This document shows positions 27,050 through 35,150 of a stretch of 64,000 nt of DNA, one piece after another; the first letter of the stretch is position 1; every line of letters starts with the position of its first letter. The stretch is from Bacillus_AD sp047238185. GTDB lineage: Bacteria > Bacillota > Bacilli > Bacillales > DSM-1321. The position numbers were made by a program, and so were the translations under genes. Where the stretch lies: positions 558,001 to 622,000 of the forward strand of contig NZ_JBDFMI010000001.1 in NCBI RefSeq assembly GCF_047238185.1, in the 5' to 3' direction. Under the pieces are notes generated by a model. That model saw only the letters and a list, made by a program, of their open reading frames with translations. It had not been told where the DNA came from and ran no database searches.

Positions 27050-27811
27050 ATGGCTGATAAAAAAACTGTACGTTTTATTGTAACTCGTCAGAATGATCCT
27101 AAGTCAGCCCCTTATGAAGAAGAATTTGTAGTTCCTTATACAACTAATATGAATGTCATTTCTGCATTAATGGAAATCAGAAGAAATCCTGTCAATGCCA
27201 AAGGGGAAAAGACAACACCGGTCACTTGGGATATGAACTGTCTGGAAGAAGTATGTGGAGCTTGTTCAATGGTGATTAATGGGAAACCGCGCCAATCTTG
27301 CACAGCGCTTGTTGATAAATTGGAGCAGCCGATCCGTTTGGCGCCAATGAAGACATTCCCGATCATCCGCGACTTGCAGATCGACCGCAGCCGTATGTTT
27401 GATTCATTGAAAAAAGTGAAGGCTTGGATTCCGATCGATGGAACTTATGATTTAGGCCCAGGACCGCGTATGCCTGAACAAAAGCGCCAATGGGCATATG
27501 AATTGTCAAAATGTATGACTTGCGGTGTTTGTTTGGAAGCTTGTCCAAATGTAAATAGTAAATCAAATTTCATTGGACCTGCACCGCTTTCTCAAGTACG
27601 TCTCTTTAATGCCCATCCTACTGGAGAAATGCATAAAAAAGACCGTTTGGATGCAATTATGGATGAAGGCGGGCTTGCCAATTGCGGTAATTCACAAAAC
27701 TGTGTCCAAGCCTGTCCAAAGGGAATTCCTTTAACCACTTCAATTGCAGCGCTAAATCGTGATACTACTTTACAATCATTTAAAAACTTCTTCGGAAGCG
27801 ATCGCATTTAA
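27050..27811 (+). CDS. sdhB: Succinate dehydrogenase iron-sulfur subunit
   Basis: The 253-residue subunit passes electrons from FAD to the hemes. Cysteine clusters are complete: 2Fe-2S in CLEEVCGACSMV with a later cysteine in RQSC, 4Fe-4S in CMTCGVCLEACP, and the third cluster in CGNSQNCVQACPKGIP. AGAGGAG overlaps the end of sdhA. The sdhCAB operon ends at the terminator at 27819-27851. Confidence 0.97.
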   Translation: MADKKTVRFIVTRQNDPKSAPYEEEFVVPYTTNMNVISALMEIRRNPVNAKGEKTTPVTWDMNCLEEVCGACSMVINGKPRQSCTALVDKLEQPIRLAPMKTFPIIRDLQIDRSRMFDSLKKVKAWIPIDGTYDLGPGPRMPEQKRQWAYELSKCMTCGVCLEACPNVNSKSNFIGPAPLSQVRLFNAHPTGEMHKKDRLDAIMDEGGLANCGNSQNCVQACPKGIPLTTSIAALNRDTTLQSFKNFFGSDRI

Positions 27812-27818
27812 TAATGGA

Positions 27819-27851
27819 AGAACCCTCAGCCTGGGCTGGGGGTTCCCTTTT
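27819..27851 (+). terminator. Terminator after sdhB
   Basis: GAACCCTCAGCC pairs with GGCTGGGGGTTC (one G-T pair), followed by CCCTTTT. Confidence 0.8.
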
Positions 27852-27907
27852 AACTGAAATGTACATGCAGAGCTATTTCCTAGGAAACTAAAAAGTCATC
27901 ATTAAAA

Positions 27908-27925
27908 TGAATGAACAATCATTCA
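27908..27925 (+). promoter_or_regulatory. FadR operator upstream of ysmA
   Basis: TGAATGAACAATCATTCA has both 7-base arms of the FadR palindrome intact with the same 4-base centre spacing as the site at fadR. It lies 18 bases before the ysmA start, where bound repressor would block transcription. Confidence 0.8.
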
Positions 27926-27943
27926 AAATCTAAGGAGGATTCT

Positions 27944-28408
27944 ATGTCTAGAATTGCATACATCGATAATATGGAAACATGGAAAAAAACATTTCAATTT
28001 TCCCATCCCATTATTGTCCGTTTTTCTGAGACTGATATGTTTGGCCATCTCAATAATACAGTTCCATTTACGTATTTTGAATTGGCTAGGATTGAATATT
28101 TCAAGGAACTTGGCTTCATGAAAAACTGGGTTGACCCTGATTTTGAGTCAATTCCTGTTGTGGCCGACCTACAATGCGACTATATTAAGCAGGTATTCTA
28201 TGATGAAAATATTGATTTATATGTTAAAGCGGTATCAATTGGCCAATCATCCGTAGATCTTCATTATATGGCTGCACGGAATGGCGATGAGATCGTTTTT
28301 GTCGGCAGAGGAACTATTGTCCAGATATCAAGGCTTACTGGCAAGGCTCTGCCCTGGGATGAAGAAAAGAAGGGGAAATTCAAACGTACGAGCGGACTAC
28401 TCGTGTGA
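27944..28408 (+). CDS. ysmA: Acyl-CoA thioesterase-like hotdog protein YsmA
   Basis: The 154-residue protein has the 4-hydroxybenzoyl-CoA thioesterase type of hotdog fold: VRFSETDMFGHLNNTVPFTY carries the catalytic aspartate, and FELARIEYFKELGF is the long helix. It should hydrolyse an acyl-CoA; the chain length is unknown. AAGGAGG lies 6 bases before the ATG at 27944; the frame is open 11 codons further back, through the FadR palindrome. The operator ties it to fatty acid metabolism. A gap of about 320 bases with no gene follows. Confidence 0.85.
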   Translation: MSRIAYIDNMETWKKTFQFSHPIIVRFSETDMFGHLNNTVPFTYFELARIEYFKELGFMKNWVDPDFESIPVVADLQCDYIKQVFYDENIDLYVKAVSIGQSSVDLHYMAARNGDEIVFVGRGTIVQISRLTGKALPWDEEKKGKFKRTSGLLV

Positions 28409-28638
28409 TTGGAGTTTTTTAGTTGAAAAGGCTAACCAAGTAAATTCTTTTGCATATACTTTAGTAGCATTGCTTCCGGTGATAGGACAGAGTGATTCCT
28501 CGGCGGTTTAGCTTACTGGCTGACTATATCGGAAGAGGCCCATTGTTTGTCCCTTGCTGAAGGGATCGTTTGCACTTGAAATGATACTAAACACAGACGC
28601 TCATGAATAGAATAATAAAAGCCTGCAAATTAATCGTC

Positions 28639-28666
28639 ACTTCCTTCGGCAACGTATCATATGATA
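28639..28666 (+). promoter_or_regulatory. Candidate SigK promoter of gerE
   Basis: AC at 28639 and CATATGATA at 28658-28666, with a 17-base gap, fit the SigK pattern AC plus CATAnnnTA. B. subtilis gerE is transcribed by SigK in the mother cell. The start codon is 64 bases downstream. The gene-free stretch 28409-28729 shows a short hairpin near 28550 and nothing else. Confidence 0.6.
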
Positions 28667-28729
28667 AGTTGACTAAATCTATACCCATTCCTAGGTTACA
28701 GCTGGTCAAGGCAAGGAGGGTTACAGTAC

Positions 28730-28954
28730 TTGAAGGAGAATGAATTCACTCATAAGCCATTACTCACCAAAAGAGAAAAAGAAGTTTTCGAGTTATTAGT
28801 TCAGGATAAGACTACGAAGGAAATTGCCGGCGAACTGTTCATAAGTGAAAAAACAGTTCGGAACCACATTTCAAATGCCATGCAAAAGCTTGGCGTGAAA
28901 GGGCGTTCACAAGCAGTAGTAGAACTCCTTCGCATGGGGGAACTTCATTTATAG
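28730..28954 (+). CDS. gerE: Spore coat gene regulator GerE
   Basis: The 74-residue protein is a LuxR-type DNA-binding domain without receiver: LLTKREKEVFELLVQDKTTK, EIAGELFISEKTVRNHISNA and MQKLGVKGRSQAVVELLRMG. It is nearly identical to B. subtilis GerE, which activates and represses late SigK coat genes in the mother cell. The start is TTG with AAGGAGGG 9 bases upstream. Confidence 0.97.
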   Translation: MKENEFTHKPLLTKREKEVFELLVQDKTTKEIAGELFISEKTVRNHISNAMQKLGVKGRSQAVVELLRMGELHL

Positions 28955-29281
28955 CATATATTGCTTGCGATGCTTGCCAGTTGATGGTTTGATCAGTCGC
29001 TCCATGTATATAAGCAGTAATCATGGACTTGATTCTAGGTTGTTGATCAAGTTTGTCATTGCTGCTTTTTTTTTGCGGAAAAGGGCTAAAACGGTTATTC
29101 CTTTCTTTGTATGCATGATGTACATATCCATATTGCTGTACATAGTGGAAGCCTGGACAGACTGTCGAATCCCCGTGGTTGGAGGCTTGCCAAACTGTCT
29201 GATTCCATGAACTTGAAATTTCTTTGCAATTGGGTGAAAATGATAGATAATAGCAGTAGAAAAATTCCAGGGGTTGTGATT
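28955..29281 (+). promoter_or_regulatory. Gerlate gap before ysmB with promoter candidate
   Basis: The 327-base gap after gerE holds no supported gene; one overlapping frame has no ribosome site. A promoter candidate is TTGCAA at 29224-29229 with GATAAT at 29246-29251 (16-base spacer), 31 bases before the ysmB start. Confidence 0.4.
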
Positions 29282-29734
29282 ATGAGTAAGGACCAAAATA
29301 TGCAAGATAATGCCTTAGTGGCTTCCATAGAGAAAGAGCTGCGATTCATATCTGCAATCGTAAAGCAAAAGGGCAGGGAGTTATTGGGCGACTATTCGAT
29401 AACACCGCCTCAGTTCATCGCTTTACAATGGCTGAATGAAGACGGAGACATGACAATCGGGGAATTGTCGAATAAAATGTTCCTTGCATGCAGCACGACA
29501 ACAGATTTAGTGGACCGCATGGAAAAAAAGGAACTATTGAAACGCATAAAAGACGATCAAGACCGAAGAGTGATCCGCATCCATCTGTTGGCAGAAGGAA
29601 AAAGGATCATCGATGATGTCGTAAGCAAAAGACAGGGGTACCTAACGGATATTTTACTTGATTATAGCGACGAAGAAATTATTTCACTGAATCGCTCATT
29701 AATTAAATTACATCAAGAAATGAAAGAAAACTGA
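29282..29734 (+). CDS. ysmB: MarR-family transcriptional regulator YsmB
   Basis: The 150-residue protein has the MarR winged helix: TPPQFIALQWLNEDGDMTIG, ELSNKMFLACSTTTDLVDRM and wing DDQDRRVIRIHL. The ligand and targets are unknown. The frame is open much further upstream, but the ATG at 29282 is the first with a plausible site (AGGGG). It ends 10 bases before racE and is likely cotranscribed with it, as in B. subtilis. Confidence 0.9.
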   Translation: MSKDQNMQDNALVASIEKELRFISAIVKQKGRELLGDYSITPPQFIALQWLNEDGDMTIGELSNKMFLACSTTTDLVDRMEKKELLKRIKDDQDRRVIRIHLLAEGKRIIDDVVSKRQGYLTDILLDYSDEEIISLNRSLIKLHQEMKEN

Positions 29735-29743
29735 GGCGATATT

Positions 29744-30541
29744 GTGAATCAACCAATCGGCATAATCGATTCAGGCGTTGGCGGCCTTACAGTGGCTAAA
29801 GAAATTATCCGCCAGCTGCCGTATGAACAAATTATCTATCTAGGAGATAATTTAAGATGTCCATATGGACCAAGGACGAAAGAGGAAGTGCGTAACTTCA
29901 CGTGGCAATTAACGGATTTTTTATTGAAGAAACAAATAAAAATGTTGGTCATAGCCTGCAATACAGCAACAGCCGCCGCGTTGGACGATATAAAAAAATC
30001 AGTCCCTATTCCAGTGCTTGGTGTTATTCAGCCAGGTGCGCGTGCTGCCATCAAAAATTCAACCAATATGAAGATTGGTGTGATCGGCACAGTAGGCACT
30101 GTGAAAAGCGAAGCCTATCCAAACGCATTGCAGGCAATCAACGAGCAGGTGGAAGTCAAAAGCATTGCTTGCCCTAAGTTTGTCCCGATTGTAGAAAGTG
30201 GGGAAGTATCGAGCCCGCTGGCGAAAAAGGTTGTGGCTGAATCCCTTGCTCCTTTTAAGGGGAGCGGTATAGATACTTTAATATTGGGATGTACGCATTA
30301 TCCTTTGTTGGGGCCGGTTATTTCATCAACGGTAGGCAAACGGGTCAAAGTGATTTCATCAGGCGATGAAACAGCAAGGGAAACAAGTGCAATCCTTGAA
30401 TACAATGGCCTTTTAAATAAAGGGAAAAAGAAACCGGAGCATTATTTTTATACGACTGGATCAAGGGATATGTTCCATCGTATTGCTTCCTCCTGGTTGC
30501 ATCAGGACCTTCAGCACGTATATTCTATTAAACTATCTTAG
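29744..30541 (+). CDS. racE: Glutamate racemase
   Basis: The 265-residue enzyme makes D-glutamate for peptidoglycan. The two catalytic cysteines lie in VIACNTATAAAL and LGCTHYPLLGP; the N-terminal IGIIDSGVGGLTVAKEI is the family signature. The start is GTG, shortly after GAGGCG. It is named racE in B. subtilis and murI elsewhere. The terminator overlaps its stop codon. Confidence 0.96.
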   Translation: MNQPIGIIDSGVGGLTVAKEIIRQLPYEQIIYLGDNLRCPYGPRTKEEVRNFTWQLTDFLLKKQIKMLVIACNTATAAALDDIKKSVPIPVLGVIQPGARAAIKNSTNMKIGVIGTVGTVKSEAYPNALQAINEQVEVKSIACPKFVPIVESGEVSSPLAKKVVAESLAPFKGSGIDTLILGCTHYPLLGPVISSTVGKRVKVISSGDETARETSAILEYNGLLNKGKKKPEHYFYTTGSRDMFHRIASSWLHQDLQHVYSIKLS

Positions 30542-30567
30542 AGCTCTCTGTTGAGAGCTCTTTTTTT
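30541..30567 (+). terminator. Terminator after racE
   Basis: GAGCTCTC pairs with GAGAGCTC around TGTT, followed by seven T. Confidence 0.92.
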
Positions 30568-30671
30568 ACGTGTATAAACAATGCTGCCCGTTTATTTTTT
30601 TCCTCTCTCCGGTCTATTTTTATGTAAGGCTCGTATACATAATAGTACAAACCATGGTAGGAGGGAAAAAA

Positions 30672-31739
30672 ATGTCTAAGAAAACAAGTGCGGCAATCGC
30701 AACAACCGTGCTGGCTTCTTCGGTCATTCTAGGCGGGTGCGGTCTGTTCAATACAAAGGAAAAGGCGATTGATCCGCCGCAGAGAGAAGTAATGGTCAAT
30801 GACAGCGCATCGCTGAATGAAAAAGCCGATACGAAAGAAAAGACGGCAAAGAATGATGCCGCAGAAGGGAAAGTCGTAACAGAATTATATTTGATCGATA
30901 AGAATGGATACGTTGTTCCCCGAACCATGGCTTTGCCGAATACACAAGGTGTGACAAAGCAAGCACTGGAATATTTAGTGAAGGACGGCCCTGTTTCAAA
31001 CTTGTTGCCTTCCGGTTTCCGTGCAGTTCTTCCGGCGGACACACAGGTCGATGTGGATGTTGCCAAGGATGGGAAAACGACGGTCGATTTCTCTAAAGAA
31101 TTCGCTAATTACGAAAAGAAAGATGAGCTGCGGATTTTAGAGGCTATCACCTGGACCATTACCCAATTTGATAATGTCAAGAATGTAACGCTAAAAATGA
31201 ATGGGCATGAGTTGAAGGAAATGCCAGTGAACCATACGCCTATCTCCAAACATTTATCCAGGGCTAGCGGCATTAATATAGATACGTCCGATATTGCGGA
31301 TCTGACCAACACAAAACCGCTGACTGTTTATTACTTAGGCGGAAAAGCGGATAACTATTATTATGTCCCTGTTACAAAGCGCATCAGCTCGAGTGAAAAG
31401 GATATGGCTACTGCTGTCGTAAACCAGTTGGCAGAAGTGCCTTCGGGTAAAAGTAATCTGGTGACCGAGTTTATGCCTGAATTGGCTTTATTGGATCCCC
31501 CTAAAGTAAAGGATGGGGAATTGACATTGAATTTCTCTGAAAGCATTTATGGAAGTTTTGAAGAAAATACAGTTTCACAGCGTCTAATCGATGCCTTGGT
31601 CCTGTCTTTGACTGAACAAAAGAACATTAAAAAGGTTGATATCCTTGTAAAAGGAAAGCCTTCACTAAAGACAGAGGATGGCAAAGAATTGAACGAGCCG
31701 GTCATGCGTCCGCAAAAAGTGAACAGCACTAGTTTGTAA
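30672..31739 (+). CDS. gerM: Germination lipoprotein GerM
   Basis: The 355-residue lipoprotein has a signal peptide ending in LGGC with Cys23 and two GerMN domains (about 75-180 and 215-335). In B. subtilis GerM anchors the SpoIIQ-SpoIIIAH zipper and is needed for engulfment and germination. GTAGGAGGG lies 7 bases before the ATG at 30672; the longer open frame upstream is not supported. It sits between racE and rph as in B. subtilis. Confidence 0.93.
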   Translation: MSKKTSAAIATTVLASSVILGGCGLFNTKEKAIDPPQREVMVNDSASLNEKADTKEKTAKNDAAEGKVVTELYLIDKNGYVVPRTMALPNTQGVTKQALEYLVKDGPVSNLLPSGFRAVLPADTQVDVDVAKDGKTTVDFSKEFANYEKKDELRILEAITWTITQFDNVKNVTLKMNGHELKEMPVNHTPISKHLSRASGINIDTSDIADLTNTKPLTVYYLGGKADNYYYVPVTKRISSSEKDMATAVVNQLAEVPSGKSNLVTEFMPELALLDPPKVKDGELTLNFSESIYGSFEENTVSQRLIDALVLSLTEQKNIKKVDILVKGKPSLKTEDGKELNEPVMRPQKVNSTSL

Positions 31740-31776
31740 AGGCCCATTTTTTGTTATACTAATGAGTAGCACATAT

Positions 31777-31812
31777 AGAGGTTGGCTATATCTGTATAGC
31801 CGCCTCTTATTT
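31777..31812 (+). terminator. Terminator or attenuator hairpin between gerM and rph
   Basis: AGAGGTTGGCTATA pairs with TATAGCCGCCTCT with one internal mismatch, followed by TATTTATTG. TATACT at 31755-31760 upstream could be a -10 box for rph, so the hairpin may lie in the rph leader. Confidence 0.5.
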
Positions 31813-31870
31813 ATTGTGTTCATCCAGATAAGCTGTTAGCATAACAGAAAAGCCATAAGGAGGAATAGAT

Positions 31871-32620
31871 ATGCGCCATGATGGCCGAAGTAATAATCAA
31901 TTAAGGGATATACATATAGAAACAGGATATTTGAAGCATCCGGCTGGGTCCGTGCTTATCACTGTAGGGGATACGAAAGTCATTTGTACAGCGACTATTG
32001 AGGATCGGGTTCCGCCTTTTATGCGCGGGGAAGGAAAGGGCTGGGTAACAGCTGAATATAGCATGCTGCCGGCTGCCACTGCCCAGCGCAATATCAGGGA
32101 AGCGGCAAAAGGGAAAATTACTGGCCGTACGATGGAAATCCAGCGATTGATTGGACGGGCTTTACGTGCTGTAGTTGACTTGGAAGCCATGGGAGAAAGA
32201 ACCGTTTGGGTGGATTGCGATGTTATTCAGGCAGACGGGGGAACACGGACAGCATCCATTACGGGTGCGTTTGTCGCAATGGTGTTGGCTTTCCATAAAT
32301 TAAAAAGTGAAAAGAACCTTCCAAGCTTTCCAATCAAAGAGTATTTGGCAGCTACAAGCGTCGGTATGATCGAAGGGGCAGGAGCTGTGTTAGACTTGGA
32401 TTATGTAGAGGATTCAAGTGCTGAAGTGGATATGAATGTTGTCATGACAGGCAGCGGTGAATTTGTCGAATTGCAGGGGACAGGAGAAGAAGCGACTTTC
32501 TCTTATCCACAGCTGCAGGAACTGCTTGGATTAGCAGACTCTGGTGTTAAAGAGTTGATTCAGCTGCAGAAAGAAGCGCTTGGTGATATTGCTTCATTGA
32601 TTTCTATTCAAAAAGGGTGA
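31871..32620 (+). CDS. rph: Ribonuclease PH
   Basis: The 249-residue phosphorolytic 3'-5' exonuclease trims tRNA 3' ends. It shows MRHDGRSNNQLRDIHIETGY, phosphate-binding arginines in QRLIGRALRAV, and DGGTRTASITGAFVAM. AAGGAGGA lies before the ATG. The last codon overlaps the region just before ysnA, giving a tight pair. Confidence 0.97.
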   Translation: MRHDGRSNNQLRDIHIETGYLKHPAGSVLITVGDTKVICTATIEDRVPPFMRGEGKGWVTAEYSMLPAATAQRNIREAAKGKITGRTMEIQRLIGRALRAVVDLEAMGERTVWVDCDVIQADGGTRTASITGAFVAMVLAFHKLKSEKNLPSFPIKEYLAATSVGMIEGAGAVLDLDYVEDSSAEVDMNVVMTGSGEFVELQGTGEEATFSYPQLQELLGLADSGVKELIQLQKEALGDIASLISIQKG

Positions 32621-32625
32621 TAAGA

Positions 32626-33216
32626 ATGAAAAAAGTAATTATAGCCACAAAGAATAAAGGGAAAGCGAAAGAATTTGAAACACTTTTCTATCCCCTCGGG
32701 TACGAGGTATGTACACTGTTGGATGTAGAAAATGCCATGGATGTTGAAGAAACAGGAAGTACATTTGAGGAAAATGCTATATTAAAAGCGGAAGCGCTTT
32801 GCGGCCAATTCAATACAATGGTTATTTCCGATGATTCTGGATTAATCATCGATGCCCTAGATGGCCGACCGGGCGTCTATTCTGCGCGATATGCCGGTGA
32901 ACAGAAGGATGATGAAGCCAATATCGATAAAGTATTGGCGGAGCTCGAAGGGATCCCGGATAGAGAGCGGACGGCACGTTTTTACTGTGCATTGGCGGTC
33001 GCAATACCTGGACAGCAAACTGTTACATTTTCAGGAACGGTGGAAGGATTTATCCTGCATGAACGAACAGGCAGCAATGGCTTCGGCTATGATCCCATTT
33101 TCTATGTGGAATCATTGGGTAAATCAATGGCTGAACTGAAACCGGAACAAAAAAATCAAATCAGCCACCGGTCCAACGCACTCAGAAAGCTTCAGGCATC
33201 CATCCTGAAACTGTAG
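32626..33216 (+). CDS. ysnA: XTP/dITP diphosphatase (RdgB/HAM1 family)
   Basis: The 196-residue enzyme removes deaminated purine triphosphates. The signature residues are in IATKNKGKAKEF, FEENAILKAEAL, ISDDSGLIIDAL, and GSNGFGYDPIFY. The ATG at 32626 is chosen; an in-frame GTG overlapping the rph stop is possible but would add three residues not seen in the family. It is probably translated by coupling with rph. Confidence 0.95.
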   Translation: MKKVIIATKNKGKAKEFETLFYPLGYEVCTLLDVENAMDVEETGSTFEENAILKAEALCGQFNTMVISDDSGLIIDALDGRPGVYSARYAGEQKDDEANIDKVLAELEGIPDRERTARFYCALAVAIPGQQTVTFSGTVEGFILHERTGSNGFGYDPIFYVESLGKSMAELKPEQKNQISHRSNALRKLQASILKL

Positions 33217-33235
33217 TTTGAAAGGAGCGTTCATT

Positions 33236-33751
33236 GTGAAAATTCTTATTGTAAGTGACAGCCATGGGCAGACAGACATTTTGCATAAGCTGAAAGCCCG
33301 ATATGCTTCAGAAATGGCTGCTATGATCCATTGCGGAGATTCTGAGTTGAACAACGGAGATGAAGCGATAGAAGGCTTTACGTATGTGCGTGGGAATTGT
33401 GATTATGATTCCGCCTTCCCTAACGAACGGACAGAAGAAATCGGAGGTTACCGTTTTTTCATTACGCATGGCCATTTATACAATATCAAAATGAATTTAC
33501 AGAGTATAACCTATAAAGCAGAAGAGGCGGAGGCGCAATTCGTCTGCTTCGGGCATTCCCACCATGCAGGCAGTATGCAAGGGGATGACGGACTGATTTA
33601 CATTAATCCAGGAAGTATTTCATTGCCGAGGGGCCGTAAGGAAAAGTCATTCGCCATACTTGAAATAGAAGATTCAAAAGCAAATGTACAATTCCTGGAT
33701 GATGAAGGAAAAACGATACAATCTTTATCTGCATCTTACAAAATCAAATAA
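33236..33751 (+). CDS. ysnB: YfcE/MJ0936-type metallophosphoesterase YsnB
   Basis: The 171-residue protein has the calcineurin-like metal site: VSDSHGQTD, IHCGDSE, GNCDYD, ITHGH and GHSHHAG. It is expected to hydrolyse phosphodiesters; the natural substrate is unknown. The GTG at 33236 has AAAGGAG 8 bases upstream. It ends the gerM-rph-ysnA-ysnB cluster. Confidence 0.92.
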   Translation: MKILIVSDSHGQTDILHKLKARYASEMAAMIHCGDSELNNGDEAIEGFTYVRGNCDYDSAFPNERTEEIGGYRFFITHGHLYNIKMNLQSITYKAEEAEAQFVCFGHSHHAGSMQGDDGLIYINPGSISLPRGRKEKSFAILEIEDSKANVQFLDDEGKTIQSLSASYKIK

Positions 33752-33759
33752 TTTGATGT

Positions 33760-33800
33760 ATAATGGATTACAGGGAAAGAAACACCCTGTGATCCATTAT
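33760..33800 (+). other. Long hairpin without T-run after ysnB
   Basis: ATAATGGATTACAGGG and CCCTGTGATCCATTAT pair over 16 positions with one mismatch, around a 9-base loop. No T-tract follows, so simple Rho-independent termination is doubtful. Confidence 0.6.
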
Positions 33801-33830
33801 CGTTATGATGTTAATTCTTTTGAAAAAATG

Positions 33831-33859
33831 TTGACTTTCCTTTGATATGGCGCTATAAT
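33831..33859 (+). promoter_or_regulatory. SigA-type promoter of tRNA-Arg
   Basis: TTGACT and TATAAT are separated by 17 bases; the tRNA begins 48 bases after the -10 box. Confidence 0.85.
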
Positions 33860-33906
33860 AATACTTGTCCTTGATAAAAGGAACTGCAAAATTGATTACA
33901 TATTAT

Positions 33907-33980
<74 letters not shown>

Positions 33981-34019
33981 TCGCAAGAACTTTATTTTGT
34001 TTCGTAAAGTTCAGATTGG

Positions 34020-34052
34020 AAAATCACTCAAAATGTTTGAGTGATTTTTTTG
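34020..34052. terminator. Terminator after tRNA-Arg
   Basis: AAATCACTCAAA pairs with TTTGAGTGATTT around a three-base loop, then T-runs. It may also end the convergent lipoprotein transcript. Confidence 0.88.
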
Positions 34053-34066
34053 TTTTTTCAAAGCAT

Positions 34067-34504
34067 TTAGTTTCCTATGCGGGAAAGGTGCTTGGCTGCA
34101 TCCTTAGGAAGCTTGAATGTGATTGCGAGCTTCTTTTGAATGAATGTTACATAAGGGCTATCTTTATAAGTAATAATGGCAGCTACTTGTTTCATTTCTT
34201 TTTCATTCGTTTTGGATTGGCCAAGCTTGATCGTATCTTCTTGGTACATCTTATATATAATTCCTTCCGTTTCTTTTGATGGGACTTCTACTTGCTTCCA
34301 TTTATCGATTTTAAGCGAATGGGTAAATTCTTTTACATCCTTGTTATTGTTGATTACTTGTAAAATCGTTTCAGGGTTTTGGGATGAAGCAACTTCAATC
34401 TTTTGGATTTTTTCAAGGTTGAAATCATCTTTTTTTATGCTGCAACCAGATGCCAGCGCAGAAATGCAAATGAGCAATAAAGGTAAAGTATACCTTTTTT
34501 TCAT
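34067..34504 (-). CDS. Hypothetical lipoprotein
   Basis: The 145-residue protein has a signal peptide with lipobox ASGC (Cys21) and a lysine-rich soluble part. No family is recognised; small lipoproteins of this type with the pattern of two short beta-rich lobes are common in bacilli. AGGAGGA lies before the ATG. It stands alone between tRNA-Arg and the next gene on the opposite strand. Confidence 0.75.
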   Translation of the reverse strand: MKKRYTLPLLLICISALASGCSIKKDDFNLEKIQKIEVASSQNPETILQVINNNKDVKEFTHSLKIDKWKQVEVPSKETEGIIYKMYQEDTIKLGQSKTNEKEMKQVAAIITYKDSPYVTFIQKKLAITFKLPKDAAKHLSRIGN

Positions 34505-34739
34505 ATTTTCCTCCTGTGAATTTTATTCCTAGTCTTAGTTTCTACTATTAAGAAAAATTGTACTTTGTTTTGGACAATATTTCCATAAGACCTAGGTCCT
34601 TTAGCCTTAGCTAGTAGTGCAATTAGCTCTTTATGTTGTCTTACTATGGTTTTTAAAAAATGTACAAATAGGTATAAAATAAAGATTATTTAAACCGATG
34701 CTCTATAAGAGGACAACATTTAGATAGAGGGTGTATTTC

Positions 34740-35099
34740 ATGAATCTTTCATTTAATTTTACAGATCTATCACTCATGGATTTAGATAGCCAAGAATGGG
34801 CCAGCGAAATGGTTCCCAGTGAACATGCCATAATTGGCATGAAGGATGAAAAGTGGATGTTTATGTGTGAACTGACTGGAGAGCAAGTAGAATATATAAA
34901 AAAACAGATTCGAAAAAATAAACATATGGACGATTTTAAGTCTGCGAAAATTTTGCATGATGCTTCTCTAGCCGAGTTAGAGAGGATGAAACGGTTGCAG
35001 GGAAAACTGGCTAAGCAGCTGCAGCTTGTGTGTCCCCATAAGAAGAGGCACTCGATAAATGGGCGGGAAACATGCAAGGATTGCGGCATTACCCTATAG
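34740..35099 (+). CDS. Hypothetical protein with C-terminal zinc-ribbon-like motif
   Basis: The 119-residue protein begins MNLSFNFTDLSLMDLDSQEW, has a charged helical middle (about 60-95) and ends with CPHKKRHSINGRETCKDCG, whose C-x-H and C-x2-C could bind zinc. No family is recognised. GAGGG lies 8 bases before the ATG at 34740; a GTG three codons earlier overlaps that site. It is convergent with the end-joining operon. Confidence 0.6.
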   Translation: MNLSFNFTDLSLMDLDSQEWASEMVPSEHAIIGMKDEKWMFMCELTGEQVEYIKKQIRKNKHMDDFKSAKILHDASLAELERMKRLQGKLAKQLQLVCPHKKRHSINGRETCKDCGITL

Positions 35100-35108
35100 A
35101 AACAAAAT

Positions 35109-35150
35109 AGAGGAAGAAGCATGTCGTTACGGGGTGCTCTTCCTCTTTTC
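35109..35150. terminator. Terminator shared by two convergent genes
   Basis: AGAGGAAGA pairs with TCTTCCTCT and a T-rich tail follows on the plus strand. Its 3' arm lies inside the last codons of the LigD-polymerase gene on the minus strand. Confidence 0.75.
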
